From an uncultured Clostridia bacterium (GTDB lineage: Bacteria; Bacillota; Clostridia; Christensenellales; Borkfalkiaceae), in NCBI GenBank assembly GCA_947628675.1, contig CANRAR010000012.1, positions 1 to 37,660 on the forward strand: a DNA stretch of 37,660 bases, in the 5' to 3' direction. Position numbers and translations under genes: made by a program. The notes under the pieces are model-generated. The model was not told the DNA's origin. It did no database searches and saw only the letters and a list, made by a program, of their open reading frames with translations. This document shows positions 30,938 to 37,660 of the stretch, piece after piece; positions within the stretch are counted from its first letter, which is position 1; each line of letters opens with the position of its first letter.

Positions 30938-31909
30938 ATGAGAATTTGCATCTACGGCGCGGGGGCGATGGGAACGTCGCTCGGTGCGCTCCTCACAAAA
31001 GCAGGCATTCCGTGCGATTTGGTGACGCGGAACAGGGAACACGTCGAGGCGTTGAATGCGCGCGGCGCGGTAATTTCCGGCGCGCAGGCGGTGCCCGTTT
31101 CGGCGCTTCTGCCCGAGGAGATGACGGGCAAGTACGACTTCATCTTTCTCGCCACAAAACAGCGGGAAAATGACAGCGTTTGCACGTTTTTGAAGGATTT
31201 TCTGGCGCGGAACGGCGCTATCATCTCCGTGCAGAACGGGTTTCCCGAGGCGGAACTCGCGGAATATTTCGGCGGGGAACGCGTGTACGGATGCGCCCTT
31301 TCGTGGGGCGCGGAACGGACGGGCGCGGGGGAAATCACGGTGACTTCCACGGCGGGCTACCGCTTTGCGCTCGGCGCGTTCGGCGCGGGGGTGCGCCTCG
31401 GAGAGATCGAGGGGATGTTGCGCCGCGTCGGCAAGGTGACGGTGGGGTTGCTCCCCGAAATTCGCTTTGCCAAACTTGCGACGAATGCCTCCTTTTCCAC
31501 GCTCTCCGCGATCTCGGGGCTCACGTTCGGCGAACTCTCCCGCCGCTATAAGGCGCTCTCGCTCGCGCTCATCCGCGAAGTGTTTGCGGTGGCGCGCGCC
31601 TACGGTTGTACGAAGTTGCCCCTCAACGGGCACGATCTATTCAAAGTATTCGGAAAATTCGGGCGCATTACGCTTCCGTTTGCCCTCCGCGCGTACAAAA
31701 AGACGCGTTCGGGGATGCTTCTCGACCTCAATGCGGGAAGGCGGTGCGACGTGGACTATGTGGCGGGCGTCGTCGTCCGCGCGGGGGACTTGAAGGGCGT
31801 TGAAACGCCGCTCCTCGCCCGCGCCGTTGCGCTCGTGCACGACGTGGAGAACGGGCTCGCGGAGATCTCCTCCGAGAGTTTGCTGCTCTTAAAGGAGAAT
31901 ATGCTATGA
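30938..31909 (+). CDS. Ketopantoate reductase family protein (PanE/ApbA)
   Basis: NADPH-dependent 2-dehydropantoate 2-reductase family, second step of pantothenate synthesis. It has 323 residues. The Rossmann nucleotide-binding motif GAGAMGTSLGALL begins at residue 7, and VQNGF (about 98-102), ALSWGAERTGAG (about 121-132) and KLATNASFSTLSAISG (about 178-193, with the catalytic Lys and Asn) follow. Family members without panE activity exist, so the substrate is less certain than the fold. Start ATG is nearly leaderless. Its stop overlaps gltX by four bases. Confidence 0.85.
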   Translation: MRICIYGAGAMGTSLGALLTKAGIPCDLVTRNREHVEALNARGAVISGAQAVPVSALLPEEMTGKYDFIFLATKQRENDSVCTFLKDFLARNGAIISVQNGFPEAELAEYFGGERVYGCALSWGAERTGAGEITVTSTAGYRFALGAFGAGVRLGEIEGMLRRVGKVTVGLLPEIRFAKLATNASFSTLSAISGLTFGELSRRYKALSLALIREVFAVARAYGCTKLPLNGHDLFKVFGKFGRITLPFALRAYKKTRSGMLLDLNAGRRCDVDYVAGVVVRAGDLKGVETPLLARAVALVHDVENGLAEISSESLLLLKENML

Positions 31910-33546
31910 ATTACAAAGCACTTGCGGAGCGGTTGCTCCCCGGGAAATATCCCGCGCTTGAAACGTATGAGGAGAAATATCCGCCCAGAAATTTGCCGAA
32001 AGGGGCGGAGGTCACCCGCCTTGCGCCCTCGCCGACGGGATTTATCCACCTCGGGAACCTGTTCAGCGCGACGGCAGACGAGCGTCTCGCGCACCGGGGC
32101 GGCGGCGTTTTATATCTGCGCATCGAGGACACCGACTTAAAGCGCAAGGTGGACGGCGCGGTAGAGGCCGTCATCAGCGCGCTAAAATATTTTGACATCA
32201 AATTTGACGAGGGGGCTCAGATCGGCGGCGATGAGACGTATGCGCCGTGGTATCAGCGACAGCGCGCCGAAATTTACCGCGCCTTTGTAAAGCACCTCAT
32301 TGAGGAGGGGCGGGCTTATCCCTGTTTCTGCACGGAGGAGGAACTCTCCGCCTTGCGCGAGGAGCAGACGGCGAAGAAGGAGATCACGGGCTACTACGGC
32401 AAATACGCCAAGTGCAGAAATCTCACCGAGGAGGAGATCTACAAAAATCTCGACGCGGGCAAGCCCTTCGTTATCCGCTTGAAGTCGCTCGGCAACCCCG
32501 AAAATAAATTCAAATTCCACGACGAGATCAAGGGGGACGTCACCGTCACCGAGAACGACCAAGACGTCGTCATTTTGAAGTCCGACGGCATTCCCACTTA
32601 CCACTTCGCCCACGCCATCGACGACCACTTTATGCGCACGACGCTCGTCATCCGCGGCGAGGAGTGGCTGGCGAGTTTGCCCATTCACATCGAACTCTTC
32701 CACGTGCTCGGCTTCCCGCTTCCGCGGTACGGGCACCACTGCTCCCTCATGAAGCAGGACGGTGAGACCCGCCGCAAACTCTCCAAGCGGAAAGACCCCG
32801 AACTTGCGCTTGAATTTTACAGGAAAGAGGGGTACTTCCCCCGCGCCGTAAAGGTGTATATGCTTACCCTCCTCAATTCCAACTTCGAGGAGTGGTACTT
32901 AAAGAACCCCGACGCAGACCTCAATGACTTCCCGTTCAAGGCGGAGAAGATGTCGAAAAGCGGGGCGCTGTTCGACCTCGACAAACTCAACGATATTTCC
33001 AAGAACGAACTTTCCAAACTCTCCGAGGGGGAGATGGCGGCATTTTTGCGGGAATGGGGGGAGGAATTCGGCACCGAGGCGCAGAAAAAATACTTCGAGG
33101 ACGAGGAAAAACTGCTGCGCGCGCTCGCCCTCTGCATGGGCGTGGGCGGCAAGAAACGCAGAAAGGACTTTACGACCGCCTCGCAGGCCATGGAGTTCAT
33201 CAAGTTCTTCTTCGAACGCCCCGCGGAGCACGAAAATTACCGCGTGGCGGACGGGGACAGGCGCGCCATTTTGGAGGGCTTTGTGCGGCGTTACGACGAA
33301 GCGGACGACGCGCAGGTGTGGTTTAGCAAAGTCAAGGAGATCGCCGCGGAGAACGGGTTTGCCGCCGAGATGAGGGACTACAAGGCGAACCCCGAGGCGT
33401 ACAAGGGGAGTGTTGCCGACGTTGCCGAAGTTCTGCGCATTGCGACGACGGGAAGAGCCAACACGCCCGATTTATACACCATCATGCAGATCTTGGGGCG
33501 GGAAGAGACGCTTTCCCGCATCGGGAGCGAACAGGGGCGCGATTGA
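31906..33546 (+). CDS. gltX: Glutamyl-tRNA synthetase
   Basis: Class I aminoacyl-tRNA synthetase that charges tRNA-Glu. It has 546 residues. The HIGH-type motif APSPTGFIHLGN (about 40-51), LRIEDTD (about 69-75) and the KMSKS-type loop KLSKRKDP (about 286-293) are intact. The sequence has about 35 residues before the catalytic core and a C-terminal anticodon-binding region. The N-terminal extension and length fit a variant GltX of some Clostridia. ATG follows AAAGGAG. It overlaps panE by four bases. A second copy of GltX or a GatCAB-based route cannot be judged from this window. Confidence 0.94.
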   Translation: MNYKALAERLLPGKYPALETYEEKYPPRNLPKGAEVTRLAPSPTGFIHLGNLFSATADERLAHRGGGVLYLRIEDTDLKRKVDGAVEAVISALKYFDIKFDEGAQIGGDETYAPWYQRQRAEIYRAFVKHLIEEGRAYPCFCTEEELSALREEQTAKKEITGYYGKYAKCRNLTEEEIYKNLDAGKPFVIRLKSLGNPENKFKFHDEIKGDVTVTENDQDVVILKSDGIPTYHFAHAIDDHFMRTTLVIRGEEWLASLPIHIELFHVLGFPLPRYGHHCSLMKQDGETRRKLSKRKDPELALEFYRKEGYFPRAVKVYMLTLLNSNFEEWYLKNPDADLNDFPFKAEKMSKSGALFDLDKLNDISKNELSKLSEGEMAAFLREWGEEFGTEAQKKYFEDEEKLLRALALCMGVGGKKRRKDFTTASQAMEFIKFFFERPAEHENYRVADGDRRAILEGFVRRYDEADDAQVWFSKVKEIAAENGFAAEMRDYKANPEAYKGSVADVAEVLRIATTGRANTPDLYTIMQILGREETLSRIGSEQGRD

Positions 33547-33570
33547 AGCGTTTTTACAAAGGCGGAAGAG

Positions 33571-34401
33571 ATGAGCAAGGCGGATCTGATTTTCATCGAA
33601 AACTGCAAGGACATCCTGCAAAACGGGGTGTGGGACAGAGGGCATGAAGTTCGTCCCCGGTGGGACGACGGCACCCCCGCGTACACCGTGAAGAGGTTCG
33701 GCGTCGTCAACCGCTACAACTTGCAGGAGGAATTTCCCATTCTGACCCTCCGCCGCACGGCGTTCAAGAGTTGCATCGACGAAATTTTGTGGATCTGGCA
33801 GAAGAAGAGCAACAACATCCGCGACCTTCATTCCCACATCTGGGACAGTTGGGCGGACGAGAGCGGCTCCATCGGCAAGGCGTACGGGTATCAACTCGGC
33901 GTCAAGCACAAATATAGGGAGGGGGAGTTCGACCAAGTGGATCGCGTCCTCTTCGACTTGAAGCACAACCCGACTTCCCGCCGTATCCTCACGAATATCT
34001 TTAACTTCGACGATCTGCACGAGATGAATTTGTACCCCTGCGCCTACTCCATGACGTTCAACGTGGCGGGGGATACTTTGAACGGCATTCTCAACCAGCG
34101 GTCGCAGGATATGCTCACCGCCAACAATTGGAATGTGGTGCAATATGCCATTCTCCTCGTCATGTTTGCGCAGGTTTCGGGGTTGAAGGCGGGCGAACTC
34201 GTGCACGTCATCGCCGACGCCCACCTCTACGACAGGCATATTCCCATCGTGGAGGAGGTCATCTCCCGCGAGCCGCTGCCTGCACCCAAACTTGCGGTAG
34301 ACCCCGACGTGAAGAATTTTTACGACTTCACGGTGGAGAGTTTTCGGCTCGAAAATTATCAGTTTCACCCGCTGGCGGCGAAGATCCCCGTCGCCATTTG
34401 A
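33571..34401 (+). CDS. thyA: Thymidylate synthase
   Basis: Converts dUMP to dTMP using methylene-tetrahydrofolate, which is turned into dihydrofolate. It has 276 residues. Catalytic Cys157 is in LYPCAYSMTF, preceded by the phosphate-binding RRI and followed by LNQRSQDML (about 174-182) and HVIADAHLYDRHIP (about 212-225). The C terminus ends with AKIPVAI, as expected for the closing tail. ATG has GGCGGAAG upstream. Its TGA includes the first bases of a dispersed repeat. folA lies 49 bases downstream and recycles the dihydrofolate. Confidence 0.97.
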   Translation: MSKADLIFIENCKDILQNGVWDRGHEVRPRWDDGTPAYTVKRFGVVNRYNLQEEFPILTLRRTAFKSCIDEILWIWQKKSNNIRDLHSHIWDSWADESGSIGKAYGYQLGVKHKYREGEFDQVDRVLFDLKHNPTSRRILTNIFNFDDLHEMNLYPCAYSMTFNVAGDTLNGILNQRSQDMLTANNWNVVQYAILLVMFAQVSGLKAGELVHVIADAHLYDRHIPIVEEVISREPLPAPKLAVDPDVKNFYDFTVESFRLENYQFHPLAAKIPVAI

Positions 34402-34440
34402 GATTTCTCGGCTGCGGCTTCGCCTCCGCTCGAAATGACA
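34400..34440. repeat. Dispersed palindromic repeat, copy 2
   Basis: Same ends as the copy at 26516 (GAGATTTCTCG and CGCTCGAAATGACA). It begins inside the thyA stop codon and ends 10 bases before the folA ATG. Confidence 0.75.
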
Positions 34441-34450
34441 AATAATTTAT

Positions 34451-34951
34451 ATGAAAGCGATTTTTCACGCCGATAAAAATTGGGGCATCGGCAAAGACAA
34501 CAAATTGATGTTTTCCCTGCCCAAAGATATGAAGTTCTTCCGAGAGACGACGACGGGGAAGGTCGTCGTGATGGGGCTGAATACGCTGCGCTCCTTCCCC
34601 GGGGGAAAGCCGCTCAAAAACCGCGTCAACATTGTGCTATGCCCCGAGGATGTGGAGGGGGCGCTTACCGTTCACAACTTGGGCGAACTCTTTGCGGAAG
34701 TCGGCAAATATCCGCCCGACGATGTGTTTGTCGTGGGCGGGGCGAGCGTGTACCGCGCGCTTCTGCCGTACTGCACCGAGGCGCTCGTCACCAAGGTGGA
34801 GGAGGACGGCGGCGCGGATGTGTTCGTGCCCGACCTTGACGCCGATGCGGATTTTGTTCTCGTTCGCGCGGGTGAGCCCGAGGAGGACAACGGGCACATC
34901 ATTCGCTTCTGCATCTATCAAAATACCCGCGTCAAAGAGATAGATATTTAG
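34451..34951 (+). CDS. folA: Dihydrofolate reductase
   Basis: Reduces dihydrofolate to tetrahydrofolate, completing the thymidylate cycle with ThyA. It has 166 residues. WGIGKDNKLMF (about 11-21), the catalytic Asp26 in LPKDMKFF, KVVVMGLNTLRSFPGGKPLKNR (about 37-58) and VFVVGGASVYRALL (about 93-106) are all present. The start is ATG at 34451, preceded by a dispersed repeat and an AT-rich stretch but no Shine-Dalgarno-like sequence. Confidence 0.96.
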   Translation: MKAIFHADKNWGIGKDNKLMFSLPKDMKFFRETTTGKVVVMGLNTLRSFPGGKPLKNRVNIVLCPEDVEGALTVHNLGELFAEVGKYPPDDVFVVGGASVYRALLPYCTEALVTKVEEDGGADVFVPDLDADADFVLVRAGEPEEDNGHIIRFCIYQNTRVKEIDI

Positions 34952-34973
34952 TGGGCGTTCGGCCTTTCATCCG

Positions 34974-35003
34974 GGCACCGCGATGCGGTGTCTTTTATTT
35001 TTT
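34974..35003 (+). terminator. Intrinsic terminator after folA
   Basis: GGCACCGC (34974-34981) pairs with GCGGTGTC (34985-34992), with one G-T pair, followed by a T-rich run. Its T-tract runs into the -35 element of the next promoter. Confidence 0.85.
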
Positions 35004-35030
35004 GACAAATAAGAGTTTGCGTGGTATAAT
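35002..35030 (+). promoter_or_regulatory. Consensus sigma-A promoter for the LemA operon
   Basis: TTGACA (35002-35007) and TATAAT (35025-35030), 17 bases apart, are perfect consensus. The ATG at 35042 is 11 bases after the -10, so the leader should be about five bases and no Shine-Dalgarno site is present: a leaderless mRNA is expected. Confidence 0.9.
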
Positions 35031-35041
35031 CGTGTCGAACT

Positions 35042-36880
35042 ATGTCGATAAAGACTTCTGCCGTAGGGGGCGACGAAATTTTAGAGCCCTTAAAGGCCTA
35101 TAAAACCAAATACGAGGGCGAGTTTCGGCGCAACTGCGAGGAGTACTTTGACGGGCTCGTGAAGCAGTCGGGCATCGACGCTACCGAGAACAAAAAGACG
35201 GTCTCGGCATACAACGCGCAGATGCAACTTGTGGAGGAATCCAAGCGTCAGCTCTCCCGCTATAAGGCTCTGCGCGCGCTGTTTATCGCCATGATCGCCA
35301 TCGGCGCGGTTTTGCTGATCGCGGCGATCGTCTGCTTCGTCGCGGACGACATGACGGCGGGGGGCATTTTGTGCGCCGTGGGCGGCGTTTTGATCGCGGC
35401 GGGGATAGGGCTGCTTATCGGGGTAGCGCTTCCGCGCATCCGCGAGAACGAGAAGAAGCGCGAGGCGCGGCAGCAGAAGGCGAACGAACTCATGGAGCAG
35501 GCATGGAAGCAGATGGCGCCCCTCAACGCGCTCTTCGAGAACACCGTCACCAAAAAACTCATCGAAAAGACGGTGCCGCTCATCCGCCTCGACGATTTTT
35601 TCAACGTGCGCCGCTACGACTATTTGAACGGCAAGTACGGCTACGCGGCGTCGGAGGATCCCGAGCGCTCGACCATCGGCATTCTGACGGGCGAGATCGT
35701 GGGGAACCCCTTCGTCGTCGATCGGGTGCTCGTGGAGAGCATGGGCAGTTGCACGTATACGGGCTCCATCGTCATCACGTGGGAGACGTACGAGACGGAC
35801 AGCGAGGGGCATCCCATTACCGTGCACCATTCGGAGACGCTCACCGCCTCCGTGACGCGCCCCAAGCCCTATTACAGCGAACAGACGCGGCTCGTCTACG
35901 GCAACGAAGCGGCGCCCGATCTGCACTTTTCGCGCAGCCCCGCGCACGTGGAGGATCTCAGCGAGAAGGCGCGCGAGGGCAGGGTGAAACGGGGCGCAAA
36001 AAAGATCCGCAAGAAGCAGGAAAAGGCGCTCGAGCGCGGCGGTTCGTTCACCGAGATGGGAAATCAGGAGTTCGACGTGCTGTTCGGCGCGCTCGACCGG
36101 GACAACGACGTGCAGTTCCGCCTCCTGTTTACGCCGCTCGCGCAGAAGAATCTTCTCGCGCTCCTCACCGACGGGGAGGGCTACGGCGACGACTTTTCCA
36201 TGCGGAAGGTGGGTTGCCTCAACTATATTTCCTCCGAGCATTCGGCGCAGTGGGACATGGAGGAACGCCGCGAGCGGTACTATTCGTACAGCGTGGACGG
36301 CGCGCGTAACCTCTTTCTGACGTTCAACGGCGAGTACTTCAAGTCGCTGTATTTCGATTTGGCGCCCCTGCTCTCCATTCCGCTGTATCAGCAGCACAAG
36401 CCGCACGAGTATATCTACCGCGAGGAATTTCCCCGCAATTTTACCGTGCAGGAATCGGAATACGCCGTCAACCGCATGGACGCTACGGCGTTTGCCCCGC
36501 CGTATGCCGCGACGCCGAGCATTCTCAAGACGAGCCTCGCCGCCAAGGACGGCAAGAGCGACCGCCTCGTGGTGACGGCAAACGCATACCGCGCCGTGCC
36601 GCATACCGAATTTGTCTCCGTGTTCGGGGGCGATGGGTTTTTCCACAGCGTCCCCGTGGATTGGGTCGAGTATGTGCCCATTCAATCGAATACCATCGTG
36701 GAGATGAAGGAGTTGGGGCTCTCGGACAGGGAGTTCTTCAGGGAGGCCAATTCCGGGGTGTACCGCGTCGCCATGGAAAAATACGGAAAGCGGGCGTTCG
36801 GGTACAATCACGGAATTTTGTGCTGCGTCGTCTCGGGGGACGATAGGGGCTTCGACGCCGATTTTACCGTAAAAAAATAA
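35042..36880 (+). CDS. Large membrane-anchored protein next to LemA, unknown
   Basis: A 612-residue protein not assigned to a family. Two membrane helices lie at about residues 82-135 (ALFIAMIAIGAVLLIAAIVCF and GGILCAVGGVLIAAGIGLLIG), preceded by a polar, partly helical N terminus and followed by a basic coiled-coil stretch. The rest, about 450 residues, is a soluble region of mixed alpha/beta character with a charged patch KRGAKKIRKKQEKALERGG (about 318-336). It starts leaderless from a consensus promoter. It is followed 18 bases later by lemA. I expect it to be the functional partner of LemA; relation to DUF3137 proteins, which also neighbour LemA, is possible but not shown. Confidence 0.65.
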   Translation: MSIKTSAVGGDEILEPLKAYKTKYEGEFRRNCEEYFDGLVKQSGIDATENKKTVSAYNAQMQLVEESKRQLSRYKALRALFIAMIAIGAVLLIAAIVCFVADDMTAGGILCAVGGVLIAAGIGLLIGVALPRIRENEKKREARQQKANELMEQAWKQMAPLNALFENTVTKKLIEKTVPLIRLDDFFNVRRYDYLNGKYGYAASEDPERSTIGILTGEIVGNPFVVDRVLVESMGSCTYTGSIVITWETYETDSEGHPITVHHSETLTASVTRPKPYYSEQTRLVYGNEAAPDLHFSRSPAHVEDLSEKAREGRVKRGAKKIRKKQEKALERGGSFTEMGNQEFDVLFGALDRDNDVQFRLLFTPLAQKNLLALLTDGEGYGDDFSMRKVGCLNYISSEHSAQWDMEERRERYYSYSVDGARNLFLTFNGEYFKSLYFDLAPLLSIPLYQQHKPHEYIYREEFPRNFTVQESEYAVNRMDATAFAPPYAATPSILKTSLAAKDGKSDRLVVTANAYRAVPHTEFVSVFGGDGFFHSVPVDWVEYVPIQSNTIVEMKELGLSDREFFREANSGVYRVAMEKYGKRAFGYNHGILCCVVSGDDRGFDADFTVKK

Positions 36881-36898
36881 TTTTAGGAGGATATAGAT

Positions 36899-37567
36899 AT
36901 GAATGAGTTGGACGAAATGAATGCAACGACGATGGAGGAGGGGCGCGGCGTGGACGTCATCGCCAAACAACTTCCCGTCAAAGTCGGAAAGGGCACCAAG
37001 GTCTACGACGTGATCTGGTGGTTCCTGCCGCCCATCATCGGCGGCGTGATCTGGATGATCATCAAGGCAAAGGCGAGGAGCCATCTGCAACAGTTGCAGC
37101 AGAAGATCCAGCACGACGCTTCGCAGATCGACAACTATCTCGAACAGCGGGTGCAGATTTTGCAGAATTGCGCGAAACTCCTCGATAAGGCGATCGATCT
37201 CGACAAGGACACCTTCACGAAGATCGCCGCCTACCGCAGCAGGGCGGGTGCAGAGGGGGACGCCGCGCGCAACGACTACGCCGAAACGGTGGGCGCGGTT
37301 GCCCGTTCCGTGAACATTGCGTTCGAGAACTACCCCGAATTGAGGGCACACAGCGAACTTGCCGACGCCATGCAGCAGAATTCCTACCTGCAACGCGAAA
37401 TTACGGCGGCGCGTGAGGTGTATAACGACACCGTGAACACGTGGAATACGGAGATCTTCAGCTGGCCCACGAAGCAGATCGTGGCCGCCAAGGCGGGCTA
37501 CACGACGCGTATTCCCTTCATCGCCGACAGGGAGACCAAGGAAGCGGCGCGGGGGACATTCTTCTGA
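36899..37567 (+). CDS. LemA family protein
   Basis: A 222-residue LemA family protein. It has one membrane segment at about residues 38-58 (VIWWFLPPIIGGVIWMIIKAK), then helical bundles: QIDNYLEQRVQILQNCAKLLDKAIDLDK-like first helix (about 80-105), an AYRSRAGA motif (about 112-119), and the family end signature VNTWNTEIFSWPTKQIVA (about 179-196). The N terminus is longer than in simple LemA proteins. A strong AGGAGG lies upstream. It pairs with the unknown gene before it and ends at a terminator. The family's role is unknown. Confidence 0.9.
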   Translation: MNELDEMNATTMEEGRGVDVIAKQLPVKVGKGTKVYDVIWWFLPPIIGGVIWMIIKAKARSHLQQLQQKIQHDASQIDNYLEQRVQILQNCAKLLDKAIDLDKDTFTKIAAYRSRAGAEGDAARNDYAETVGAVARSVNIAFENYPELRAHSELADAMQQNSYLQREITAAREVYNDTVNTWNTEIFSWPTKQIVAAKAGYTTRIPFIADRETKEAARGTFF

Positions 37568-37586
37568 TAATGAAATATCCCAACGG

Positions 37587-37614
37587 AGAGCCTTCTTTTT
37601 GAGAGGGCTCTTTT
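37587..37614 (+). terminator. Intrinsic terminator after lemA
   Basis: AGAGCCTTC (37587-37595) pairs with GAGGGCTCT (37603-37611), with one T-G pair, followed by TTT. Nothing further is recognisable to the window end at 37660. Confidence 0.8.
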
Positions 37615-37660
37615 CATTGCGTCGAATGCGGGCTTCAACATGGGCGAAAGGAAGTTTTGC

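Noticed and set aside
35090-37393. Minus-strand open frame of 767 codons
   Set aside because: It lies fully opposite the LemA operon, has low-complexity His/Arg/Val-rich translation, no promoter, and arises from GC-rich codon bias.

Overview
The window comes from a spore-forming, Gram-positive member of the Bacillota, most likely class Clostridia. The evidence is a spoIIGA-sigE-sigG-ylmC/ymxH sporulation cluster, a DnaD-domain replication protein, DUF951, a DegV protein, a UPF0237/UPF0210 pair, and sigma-A promoters of the TTGACA-17-TATAAT type. Most genes are visibly GC-rich, which suggests one of the uncultivated high-GC gut Clostridia. That lineage placement is inference; genus cannot be read from the sequence.

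Layout. (1) 1-2540 is a lower-GC, accessory-looking stretch. It holds the 3' part of a large serine recombinase cut by the window edge, then a 517-base gene-free segment packed with inverted repeats and a strong terminator, then a TfoX-N protein and a small membrane protein. (2) 2578-2991 encodes a flavin-binding PNPOx-like protein. (3) 3139-5875 is the sporulation sigma cluster: the SpoIIGA protease that activates SigE, SigE, SigG, and a PRC-barrel YlmC/YmxH protein. (4) 5954-7675 on the minus strand is a DnaD-like replication protein. It is divergent from a long co-directional plus-strand block, 7825-26004: sbcD-sbcC, an alpha/beta-hydrolase-like protein, DUF951, signal peptidase I, DegV, two small membrane proteins, an ACT protein and its UPF0210 partner, oligoendopeptidase F, replicative helicase dnaB, Sua5-type tRNA t6A enzyme, low-Mr phosphatase, rpiB, a DUF1538 membrane protein with a PII-like partner, peptidase E, and tRNA-Leu(CAG) closed by a 16-bp terminator. 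Many of these genes overlap or are separated by fewer than 20 bases. (5) 26005-26689 is a gene-free repeat-rich gap with a 33-bp perfect hairpin, a 4 x 15-bp AT-rich tandem array and dispersed palindromic repeats. (6) 26690-30753 on the minus strand is secG-rnr-smpB plus an alkaline-phosphatase-superfamily gene. (7) 30938-34951 is panE-gltX-thyA-folA. (8) 35042-37567 is a two-gene LemA unit: a large unrecognised membrane-anchored protein, then LemA.

Functional links. SpoIIGA processes pro-SigE. SbcD and SbcC form a nuclease complex. DUF951/lepB/secG belong to or neighbour protein export functions. RNase R and SmpB cooperate in trans-translation quality control. ThyA and DHFR form the thymidylate cycle. 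The DUF1538 and PII-like genes overlap and probably form a transporter/sensor pair. The unknown 612-residue protein and LemA probably act together at the membrane.

Most notable for follow-up: the nested inverted-repeat elements beside the recombinase; an SbcC without a visible zinc hook; a hydrolase whose nucleophile position is Arg; two perfect-consensus promoters placed so close to their start codons that transcripts should be nearly leaderless; the LemA/unknown-protein pair; and the structured gap at 26.0-26.7 kb.
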